Assembly: GCF_018129985.1 (NCBI RefSeq)
Contig: NZ_JAFCKT010000005.1
Location: 405,675-469,674 of the forward strand
DNA length: 64,000 nt
From: Bradyrhizobium sp. SZCCT0148
GTDB lineage: Bacteria; Pseudomonadota; Alphaproteobacteria; Rhizobiales; Xanthobacteraceae
Direction of reading: 5' to 3'
Part shown: positions 57,617 to 64,000 of the stretch, in pieces
Layout of the letters: each line of letters opens with the position of its first letter
Numbering within the stretch: position 1 is the first letter of the stretch
Notes under the pieces: generated by a model
Databases searched by the model: none
Told to the model about the DNA's origin: nothing
Seen by the model: only the letters and a program-made list of their open reading frames with translations
Translations under genes and position numbers: made by a program

Positions 57617-57762
57617 CGTTCTCCCCTTGTGGGAGAAGGTAGCGCGAAGCGCCGGCTGAGGGTTTTTTCTCCGTGCGCTCGCTAAGGGTTGGACTCGCGG
57701 ACAGAACCCATCACCCGGCTTCGCTTTGCGAAGCCACCCTCTCCCGCAAGGGGAGAGGGTGC
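57617..57762. repeat. Large palindromic intergenic repeat, copy 2
   Basis: Left arm CTCCCCTTGTGGGAGAAGG plus TAGCGCGAAGCGCCGG; right arm CGGCTTCGCTTTGCGAAGCC then CTCTCCCGCAAGGGGAGAG. Both arms are inverted copies of each other, forming a long stem with a loop of about 60 bases. It resembles copy 1 at 51880-52036. It separates the oxidoreductase from the convergent binding-protein gene. Confidence 0.85.
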
Positions 57763-57773
57763 TCCGTCGTTGC

Positions 57774-59084
57774 CTACGCCCCGTAGGTCGAGCCCTTCGG
57801 CAGCGGAAACACCGGGTCCCGTGTCTTGATGTTGGTCGGCCACACCACCGAAATGTGCTCGCCGGCGTTCTGCATCACCACCGGCGTCGAGCGTTCGTTC
57901 TGACCGGACAGCGGCGTGCCCGGCGGAAAGAATTTCACGCCGTAGCCCTGGATGGTGCCGCCGGCGGGTATATCGACGTCGAGCGCGGCCTTGCGGATCG
58001 CCTCCGGCTCGAAGCTGCCGTACTTCTCCTTGGCCACCGGCAGCACGTTGTTGAGCAGCACCCAGGTCTGGTTGAAGCCCATCGAGCAGTGCGGCGGCAC
58101 GTCGGTGGCGCCGGTCTTGGTCTGGTAGCGCGAGACCATGGTCTTGATCAGATCGCCCATGCCCGGCGCGAGCTTGGCGGGATCGAGCAGCTGTGCCGGC
58201 ACCGGATCGATGTTGCAGAAATTGTCGATGTCGGGACCGAAGGTTGCGCGCAGCTTATCGAGCTGGCTGTAGCCCGCACCGGCGCCGAACAACATCTTGA
58301 AGCGCAATCCGCTCTCGCGAGCCTGACGCAGGAACAGGGTGATGTCGGGGTTGTATCCGGCATGTGAGATCACGTCCGCCTTGGCGCGCTTGAGCTTGGT
58401 GACGAGCACCGAAAGATCGGGCGCGGATGCCGAATAGCCTTCGCGCAGAACAACCTGGATCCCGGCCTGCTTGGCATAGGCTTCGTCCGCTGCGGCGACG
58501 CCGACACCATACGGGCCGTCCTCGTGGATCAGCGCCACCTTGACGTCCTTTGCGTCCATGCCGAGCTTGCCCTGCGCATGCTCGGCGATGAAGCCGGCGA
58601 AGGCCTGGCCATACTGGTCGGAATGGATCTGCGCGCGAAACACGTATTGCAGGTTCTTGTCCTTGAACACGGCGGTCGAGACCGCGGTCGTGATCCAGAG
58701 GATCTTCTTCTGCTGCTCGACCTTCGCCGCCATCGGCACCGCATGCGCGCTGGAATAGACGCCGTTGATGATGTCGATCTTTTCCTGGCTGATCAGGCGC
58801 TCGGCTTCGTTGATGGCAACATCGGCCTTGCTCTGGGAGTCCGCCGCGACGGGTACGATCTTGGTCTTGCCGCCGATGCCGCCCTTCTCGTTGACGAGGT
58901 CGATGGCGATCTGCGCGCCGACCGAGGAGGCAACCGAGCCGCCGGCGGCAAAGGGACCGGTGAGGTCGTAGATCAGGCCGATGCGCAAATTCTCGGCCTG
59001 CGCCTGGGCCCTGGTCCAATCGAGGCTGAGCGTGGCGGCGGCAGCCGCCGTACCCTTCAGCAGCTGCCTGCGTGAAGTCGGCAT
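57774..59084 (-). CDS. Tat-exported branched-chain-type ABC substrate-binding protein
   Basis: 436 residues. The N-terminus has a Tat signal (TSRRQLLKGTAAAAATLSL with RR), then the Peripla_BP_6 fold: LRIGLIYDLTGPFAAGGSVAS, KIDIINGVYSSAHAVPMAAKVE, HEDGPYGVGVAAADEAY. It is a close relative of the binding protein at 31426-32736 (same length, several matching segments), so the two are paralogues. Unlike that one it is exported folded and has no transporter genes beside it. The ATG at 59084 has GGGAGGAT upstream. Confidence 0.9.
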   Translation of the reverse strand: MPTSRRQLLKGTAAAAATLSLDWTRAQAQAENLRIGLIYDLTGPFAAGGSVASSVGAQIAIDLVNEKGGIGGKTKIVPVAADSQSKADVAINEAERLISQEKIDIINGVYSSAHAVPMAAKVEQQKKILWITTAVSTAVFKDKNLQYVFRAQIHSDQYGQAFAGFIAEHAQGKLGMDAKDVKVALIHEDGPYGVGVAAADEAYAKQAGIQVVLREGYSASAPDLSVLVTKLKRAKADVISHAGYNPDITLFLRQARESGLRFKMLFGAGAGYSQLDKLRATFGPDIDNFCNIDPVPAQLLDPAKLAPGMGDLIKTMVSRYQTKTGATDVPPHCSMGFNQTWVLLNNVLPVAKEKYGSFEPEAIRKAALDVDIPAGGTIQGYGVKFFPPGTPLSGQNERSTPVVMQNAGEHISVVWPTNIKTRDPVFPLPKGSTYGA

Positions 59085-59232
59085 CCTATCCTCCCTCAAA
59101 ACCGTCTTGTGACTGGTTGTTATTTTTTTGCGAAGTATGGGGAGGGGGACCGCGGAAAGTCAACATCGCGAAAGTCGGGTGCGCCGCAGAACGCAATTGC
59201 GAAATGCGGAGAGGCCCGGCGAGATCGCAGCG

Positions 59233-61755
59233 CTACTGCGACAAGCGTCGCGCCAGATAAGGCGCCGTCTTGCTGCCGGCCGTCGCGCTGCTCTTGGCGA
59301 CCTCGCCCGGCGTCCCCGATGTCACGACACGGCCGCCCTCGTCACCGGCGCCGGGGCCAAGATCGATGATCCAGTCGCTGTGGGCCACGACGTCCATGTC
59401 GTGCTCGACCACGATCACGCTGTTGCCGGCGTCGACGATCCGATCGAGCTGGGCGATCAGCCGCTCGACGTCGCGCGGGTGCAAGCCGGTGGTGGGCTCG
59501 TCAAGCACATAGAGCGTGTGGCCGCGTTGCGGGCGCATCAGCTCGGTCGCCAGCTTGATCCGCTGGGCCTCGCCGCCGGACAGTTCGGTCGCGGACTGGC
59601 CGAGGCGGATATAGCCGAGACCGACCTCGCGGACGACCGACAGCGACCGGTTCAGCGTGGCATCGTCGCGGAAGAAGTCGAAGGCCTCATCCACGCGCAT
59701 CGCCAGCACGTCCGCGATGGATTTGCCGCGGATCTTCACCTCGAGCGTCTTGTCGTTGTAGCGCGCGCCCTTGCAGGTCGGGCAGGGCGCGTAGACGCTG
59801 GGCAGGAACAGCAACTCGACGCAGACGAAGCCTTCGCCATTGCAGGTCGCGCAGCGTCCCTTCGCAACATTGAACGAGAAGCGCCCGGCGTCGTAGCGTC
59901 GCGACTTGGCCTGAGGCGTTGCCGCGAACAGTTTCCGGACATGGTCGAACAGGCCGGTATAGGTCGCAAGGTTGGAGCGCGGCGTACGGCCGATCGGCTT
60001 CTGGTCGACGACGACCAGACGATTGATCTGGTCGAGTCCGGCAACGATCTTGCCGCCAAGCGTCTCGACCGTCGGAGCGAGGCTGTCGTCGTCCGTGTCG
60101 GTGGCGAGCGTATGGCCGAGATGCGCGGCCGCGGTCTCGACGAGGAATTGGCTGATCAGGCTCGACTTGCCGGAGCCCGACACGCCGGTGATGCCGGCGA
60201 TGACGCCCAGCGGAATGTCGACGTCGAGGCCACGCAGATTGTTGCGGGTCACGCCTCTGAGCTTCAAATGTCCCTTCGGTTCACGGCGCTGCGTCGGCAG
60301 CTTCTTGCGCGGACGTGCGAGGTAATGCGCGGTGTGCGATTGCTCGACGTCGCCGAGTCCCGCCGGCGGCCCGCTGTAGAGGATCAGGCCGCCGCTTTCG
60401 CCAGCGTCGGGCCCGACATCCACCAGCCAATCGGCGTGTCTGATCACCTCGATCTCGTGCTCGACCACGAGGATGGAATTGCCGGCGTGCTTCAGCCGGT
60501 CCAGCGCCCGCAGCAGCGCCTCGGTGTCGGCCGGGTGCAGACCTGCGGAGGGCTCGTCGAGCACGTAGACGACGCCGAACAGATTGGAGCGGACCTGCGT
60601 CGCCAGACGCAGGCGCTGCAGCTCGCCCGGCGACAGCGTCGGCGTGCTGCGCTCGCAGGCGAGATAGCCGAGGCCGAGGTCGAGCAGGACGGCAAGGCGC
60701 GCCGACAGATCCTCGCAGATGCGCATCGCGACGACGGTCTTCTCCGATTTGTCCGCTGAAGGTCTCGCAAACGGCCTGATCACTTCGTGCAACCGCTTCA
60801 GCGGCAGGTGAGATATTTCGGCGATGTTGTGCCCGGCGAACTTCACCTTGAGCGCCTCGGGCTTCAGCCTTGTGCCATGGCAGGTCGGGCAGTCCCGCGT
60901 GATCAGGAATTGCGCGACCCGGCGCTTCATCATCGCACTCTCGGACTTGGCGTAGGTCTGCATCACGTAGCGCCTGGCGCCGGTGAAGGTGCCCTGATAG
61001 CTCGGCTCTTCCTTGCGGCGCAGGGCGCGCTTGACCTCGGCGGCGTCATAACCGGCATAGACCGGCACGGTCGGCTGCTCATCCGTGAACAGGATCCAGT
61101 CGCGGTCCTTCTTCGGCAGCTCCCGCCAGGGCTTGTCGACGTCGTAGCCGAGCGTTGTCAGGATGTCCCGGAGGTTCTGTCCTTGCCAGGCGCTCGGCCA
61201 GGCCGCGACGGCGCGCTCGCGAATCGTCTTGGTGTCGTCGGGCACCATCGATTTCTCGGTGACGTCGAGCATCCGGCCGATGCCGTGGCAGGTCGGGCAG
61301 GCGCCCTCGGGCGTATTCGGCGAGAACGATTCCGCATAGAGCATCGGCTGCCCCCGCGGGTAATCGCCGGCGCGCGAATAGAGCATCCTGAGCAGGTTCG
61401 AGATCGTGGTGACGCTGCCGACCGACGACCGCGTCGTCGGCGAGCCGCGCTGCTGCTGGAGCGCGACCGCGGGCGGCAGGCCCTCGATATCGTCGACCTC
61501 GGGGATCTGCATCTGGTGGAACAGCCGCCGCGCATAGGGCGACACCGACTCCAGGTAGCGCCGCTGCGCCTCGGCGTAGATCGTTCCAAAGGCGAGCGAG
61601 GACTTTCCGGAGCCCGAAACGCCCGTGAACACGACGAGGGCGTTGCGCGGGATCTTGACGTCGACGTTCCTGAGATTGTGCTCGCGAGCCCCGCGCACCC
61701 GCACGAAGCCGTCGTCCTCCATCGGGCTGTCGGGCCGTCCTGGTCGATCGTCCAT
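59233..61755 (-). CDS. UvrA paralogue (ABC-type excinuclease subunit A-like, short form)
   Basis: 840 residues, versus about 940-970 for housekeeping UvrA. Both ATP sites are intact: Walker A FTGVSGSGKSSLAFGTIY and ITGVSGSGKSSLISQFL; signature LSPGELQRLRLA and LSGGEAQRIKLA; Walker B VYVLDEPSAGLHP and LYVLDEPTTGLHP. Zinc-finger cysteines are in CPTCHGIG, CPTCHGTR and CATCNGEG...CPTCKG. The missing length lies in the region that carries UvrB binding in UvrA, so it resembles class II/UvrA2 proteins, tied to DNA-damage or drug tolerance in other bacteria. The ATG at 61755 has GGAGGCG upstream. Confidence 0.87.
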   Translation of the reverse strand: MDDRPGRPDSPMEDDGFVRVRGAREHNLRNVDVKIPRNALVVFTGVSGSGKSSLAFGTIYAEAQRRYLESVSPYARRLFHQMQIPEVDDIEGLPPAVALQQQRGSPTTRSSVGSVTTISNLLRMLYSRAGDYPRGQPMLYAESFSPNTPEGACPTCHGIGRMLDVTEKSMVPDDTKTIRERAVAAWPSAWQGQNLRDILTTLGYDVDKPWRELPKKDRDWILFTDEQPTVPVYAGYDAAEVKRALRRKEEPSYQGTFTGARRYVMQTYAKSESAMMKRRVAQFLITRDCPTCHGTRLKPEALKVKFAGHNIAEISHLPLKRLHEVIRPFARPSADKSEKTVVAMRICEDLSARLAVLLDLGLGYLACERSTPTLSPGELQRLRLATQVRSNLFGVVYVLDEPSAGLHPADTEALLRALDRLKHAGNSILVVEHEIEVIRHADWLVDVGPDAGESGGLILYSGPPAGLGDVEQSHTAHYLARPRKKLPTQRREPKGHLKLRGVTRNNLRGLDVDIPLGVIAGITGVSGSGKSSLISQFLVETAAAHLGHTLATDTDDDSLAPTVETLGGKIVAGLDQINRLVVVDQKPIGRTPRSNLATYTGLFDHVRKLFAATPQAKSRRYDAGRFSFNVAKGRCATCNGEGFVCVELLFLPSVYAPCPTCKGARYNDKTLEVKIRGKSIADVLAMRVDEAFDFFRDDATLNRSLSVVREVGLGYIRLGQSATELSGGEAQRIKLATELMRPQRGHTLYVLDEPTTGLHPRDVERLIAQLDRIVDAGNSVIVVEHDMDVVAHSDWIIDLGPGAGDEGGRVVTSGTPGEVAKSSATAGSKTAPYLARRLSQ

Positions 61756-61887
61756 CTCGCCTCCTCCGGCCCCCCTGGGGGAACAACGACAGGATCGCAG
61801 GATGGGTCCTTTGAGGCCAGCGGGCCGGTGCAATCCACACAAGACGATGGGCCTTGCAGAGGTGCCGGGCCGGGAGATTGCAGAGGA

Positions 61888-61918
61888 CTTGGCGCCGGCG
61901 GTTCGCGCCGGCGCCAAG
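61888..61918 (-). terminator. Hairpin between the SMP-30-like and uvrA-like genes
   Basis: CTTGGCGCCGGCG pairs perfectly with CGCCGGCGCCAAG over 13 bp around a 5-base loop. It lies 31 bp after the SMP-30-like stop codon on the minus strand. No T run follows, so it may be a weak terminator or an mRNA-stabilising structure. Confidence 0.7.
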
Positions 61919-61949
61919 CCCGTATTTGCAGGTCCGTACTTGCCTCGCC

Positions 61950-63203
61950 TCAGCCCGGTCCTGCGCCTTGCGTTGCCGTGAACACCGCATAGAGCGACTG
62001 GCTCGCGGCCATGAACAGGCGGTTGCGCTTGGGGCCGCCGAAGGTGATGTTGCCGCAAACCTCCGGCAGGCGGATGCGGCCGAGCAGCTTGCCTTCCGGC
62101 GACCACACCGTCACGCCGCTATAGCCGACCGCGCGCCCGGCATTGCTGGAGGCCCAGACATTGCCGTTGACGTCGCAGCGCAGGCCATCGGGTCCGCACT
62201 TGACGCCGTCGATCACGCAGTCGCTGAACCGCTTGCCGTTGGACAGCTTGTTGTCGGCGCCGACGTCGAACACGAAGATATCGCCTTTGCCGCCCGGGCC
62301 TGTGTCGCCCGGTCCCTTGCCGGTCGAGGCGACGTAGAGCTTCTTGTAGTCGGGCGAGAAGCACAGGCCGTTCGGGTCCGGCACCTGCTCCTCGGTCACG
62401 ACGAGATCGATGCGGCCCGAGGGATCGATGCGATAGCAATTGGTCGGCAATTCGCGCTTGCCGGGGACGAAGCCTGCGGGCTGTCCGATCCGCGGATTGA
62501 GCTTGCCGCCCGCATTGCTCGGTCCGCCCGCCACATCGGGTTCGCCTTCGTAGAGCTGACCGCCATAGGGCGGATCGGTGAACCAGTAGCTGCCGTCGGG
62601 ATGCGCGACCACGTCGTTCGGCGAGTTCAGCTTCTTGCCCTGATAGGAGTCGGCGAGCACGGTGGCGGTGCCGTCATGTTCGTAACGCGTCACCCGGCGG
62701 GTCAGATGCTCGCAGGAAAGCTGGCGGCCCTGGAAGTCGAAGGAGTTGCCGTTGGAATTGTTGGAGGGCGTGCGAAACACGCTGACGCGGCCGTCGTCCT
62801 CGCTCCAGCGCATCTGCCGGTTGTTGGGGATGTCGCTCCACAACAGATACCGTCCTTGCGCGCTCCAGGCCGGGCCCTCGGCCCACAGCACGCCGGTGTA
62901 GAGACGCGTGATCGCGGTGTTGGGCTGCGCGAGATCGTTGAAGGAGGGATCGACTGCGATGATGTCGGGATCCCAGAAATAAGTGGTCGGCGCGCCCCGG
63001 GGGCCGAAATCGCGCGGCGGGGTGGTGATGGTGGTCGGCGGTGCGGCGGGCCCGGTCTGGGCCAGCGCGGGGCTGGCCCCGGTCACGGTGGCGACGGCGC
63101 CGAACGCAAGCCCCCGCACAAGTGTTCGTCGTGAAAGCGCAGCATCCTGCTCACGCTGCATGTGGTCACGAGCCGCGGGCTCCCCCGTCTCCTGGCGTGT
63201 CAT
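61950..63203 (-). CDS. Tat-exported SMP-30/gluconolactonase-type beta-propeller protein
   Basis: 417 residues. The N-terminus has a Tat motif (SRRTLVRGLAFG). The SMP-30 fold follows: YTGVLWAEGPAWSAQGRYLLWSD (about residues 100-122, in part), NSPNDVVAHPDGSYWFTDP, DPNGLCFSPDYKKLYVAST and CDVNGNVWASS. These are the metal-site segments of gluconolactonase-type lactonases. It would hydrolyse a sugar or aromatic lactone in the periplasm. The ATG at 63203 has GGGAGGACGCG upstream. The gene is separated from the uvrA-like gene by 194 bp and a hairpin. Confidence 0.88.
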   Translation of the reverse strand: MTRQETGEPAARDHMQREQDAALSRRTLVRGLAFGAVATVTGASPALAQTGPAAPPTTITTPPRDFGPRGAPTTYFWDPDIIAVDPSFNDLAQPNTAITRLYTGVLWAEGPAWSAQGRYLLWSDIPNNRQMRWSEDDGRVSVFRTPSNNSNGNSFDFQGRQLSCEHLTRRVTRYEHDGTATVLADSYQGKKLNSPNDVVAHPDGSYWFTDPPYGGQLYEGEPDVAGGPSNAGGKLNPRIGQPAGFVPGKRELPTNCYRIDPSGRIDLVVTEEQVPDPNGLCFSPDYKKLYVASTGKGPGDTGPGGKGDIFVFDVGADNKLSNGKRFSDCVIDGVKCGPDGLRCDVNGNVWASSNAGRAVGYSGVTVWSPEGKLLGRIRLPEVCGNITFGGPKRNRLFMAASQSLYAVFTATQGAGPG

Positions 63204-63424
63204 CGCGTCCTCCCAATGATGTTCGCTGACCGGTTGATCCGGCCGAGCGGAAGCCGAGGTTAATGCGGTCCGCCGCCGGTTGCGAGAGGAATAGAATTCT
63301 TCCGTGCGGTTGTGAGCCGCAATGTCGTCATATTCGAATGCGTTGGAGAAAAAGCCGTGTCGAAGCCATGATTTTGCGCGGATTGCCACGCAAGAACCGG
63401 CCGGGCAGATGCACGGAGTTGAAT

Positions 63425-63679
63425 GTGAGTGGCGTCATCGTATTGATCGTATTGCTTGGGATCGCGTTCGCAGCCGGCTATTTCACGCGTGATCGCATCT
63501 CCAGCAAACGACGCGCGGAAGCGCGCCGCTGGCGCGAATATAGCGAGCCGGATTGGCTCACCGCCAATGCGCCCGCGAACACCAACGAGATCGCGAGCGC
63601 GACCCCAGCGGTCACCGGCGAGCTCGGCCAGATGCTGACCCGCTGGGAAAGCCGGGCCCGCGCCCGCCGCGCGGGGTAG
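63425..63679 (+). CDS. Small membrane-anchored hypothetical protein, 84 residues
   Basis: Starts (M)SGVIVLIVLLGIAFAAGYFT, a single N-terminal helix, then a charged RDRISSKRRAEARRWREY segment and a soluble tail (SEPDWLTANAPANTNEIA) ending with RWESRARARRAG. The GTG at 63425 has GGAG about seven bases upstream. The layout is typical of small membrane-tethered proteins in Bradyrhizobium. Function unknown. Confidence 0.65.
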   Translation: MSGVIVLIVLLGIAFAAGYFTRDRISSKRRAEARRWREYSEPDWLTANAPANTNEIASATPAVTGELGQMLTRWESRARARRAG

Positions 63680-63703
63680 GGCGAAGCTTGTAGCGCCGTA
63701 GCG

Positions 63704-63730
63704 CCCGGATGGGCGCAGCGACATCCGGGG
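63704..63730. repeat. CCCGGATG-type palindromic element
   Basis: CCCGGATG (63704-63711) pairs with CATCCGGG (63722-63729), with GGCGCAGCGA between, followed by a GGCC-TTCG-GGCC hairpin. It resembles the GTAGCCCGGATG...CATCCGGG repeats I recall from Bradyrhizobium intergenic regions. It lies just after the last small gene. Confidence 0.7.
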
Positions 63731-63819
63731 CCTTCGGGCCGGCTGCACCGCTCTCCGGGTTCGCTCCTCTCAACTTGGCTGCGGGCCGCGCCTGTGTCGG
63801 CCTCTGTCAATCCGCAAGC

Positions 63820-64000
63820 GCGAAAATATTCCACTTTACCGAAATTCGGTTTCGGCGTATGTGTCGCCCATCCCGGCTCACCCAAGAGGGGCGACGTGAA
63901 GTCGTCACGTTCGCGAGCCGGGCTTGCGGTGGACGCGGCAGCGTCGGCACGAGAGGCGCGGGCAGGGCGGGTAGTCCCTGTGAGCCCGAGGCCACGTGCG
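63820..64000. repeat. Left part of a long intergenic repeat, cut by the window end
   Basis: The A/T-rich start GCGAAAATATTCCACTTTACC and TATGTGTCGCCCATCCCGGC, then CAAGAGGGGCGACGTGAAGTCG, match from memory a long element repeated many times in Bradyrhizobium genomes. No coding frame of merit is present. The element runs off the right edge, so its full length is not visible. Identification rests on recall and would need a genome search. Confidence 0.5.

Noticed and set aside
59128..60759. Plus-strand frame of about 540 codons opposite the uvrA-like gene
   Set aside because: No motifs, His/Arg-rich; the minus strand encodes UvrA signatures.

Overview
The window is chromosomal DNA from an alphaproteobacterium, most likely Bradyrhizobium or a close Nitrobacteraceae relative. 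That is an inference from several signs: high GC with strong third-position GC, many tripartite tricarboxylate (Tct), branched-chain and NitT/TauT-type transporters, a SemiSWEET of the kind characterised in Bradyrhizobium japonicum, rhizobial gene orders (hflK-hflC-DUF2065-degP; glgC-glgA), and several intergenic palindromic repeats that resemble Bradyrhizobium repeats. No tRNA, rRNA, CRISPR array, insertion sequence or phage gene was recognised.

Layout. 0-3.1 kb: a Tct tricarboxylate transporter (tctB cut by the window edge, tctA, then tctC behind a terminator). 3.2-9.1 kb: thymidylate and folate genes (thyA, an acetyltransferase, folA) and the membrane-protein quality-control cluster hflK-hflC-DUF2065-degP. 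9.1-11 kb: serB and miaA, divergent with only 11 bp between their starts. 11.1-17.1 kb: the branched-chain amino acid locus, with a sigma-70-type promoter, a leader peptide rich in Ile/Leu/Val codons, an attenuator hairpin, ilvI, ilvH, a methyltransferase, two amino-acid/metabolite exporters and ilvC. 17.2-21.4 kb: an SDR, a ferric-reductase-like membrane protein divergent from a TetR regulator with two clear palindromic operators between them, and a membrane sulfatase-superfamily enzyme. 21.4-25.5 kb: a fused permease/binding-protein ABC transporter and a NitT/TauT-type ATPase plus permease.

25.5-29 kb: a compact ECF sigma/anti-sigma operon headed by a DUF305 copper-type protein and a beta-propeller protein, with an ECF-like promoter and a 5'UTR hairpin touching the ribosome-binding site. 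It sits between the NitT/TauT ATPase-permease pair and its likely binding protein (29.6 kb). 30.6-37 kb: NUDIX, a complete Liv-type ABC operon and an overlapping ppk2. 37.1-45 kb: a metallo-beta-lactamase-fold protein, a 700-bp region with no large gene but unusual SD/anti-SD structure, a YbiO-like MscS channel, an orphan TctC, malic enzyme, and an RlpA lipoprotein.

44.8-52.3 kb is the most accessory part: very small ORFs, two small hypothetical genes, an 888-residue Baeyer-Villiger-type monooxygenase fused to an alpha/beta hydrolase, a type-B carboxylesterase whose nucleophilic serine is replaced by glycine (GSGAG, as in neuroligins), a DODA-like dioxygenase and a SemiSWEET. 52.3-64 kb: glgA/glgC, a Gly/Tyr-rich secreted protein, a second RlpA-like protein, a Gfo/Idh oxidoreductase, a Tat-exported ABC binding protein, a short UvrA paralogue, an SMP-30-type beta-propeller and repeats at the right edge.

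The strongest leads are the ilv attenuator, the ECF module with its RBS hairpin, the monooxygenase-hydrolase fusion, the neuroligin-like esterase, the TetR operator pair and the structured 38.2-38.4 kb region. All functional statements come from reading motifs by eye; no database search was run.
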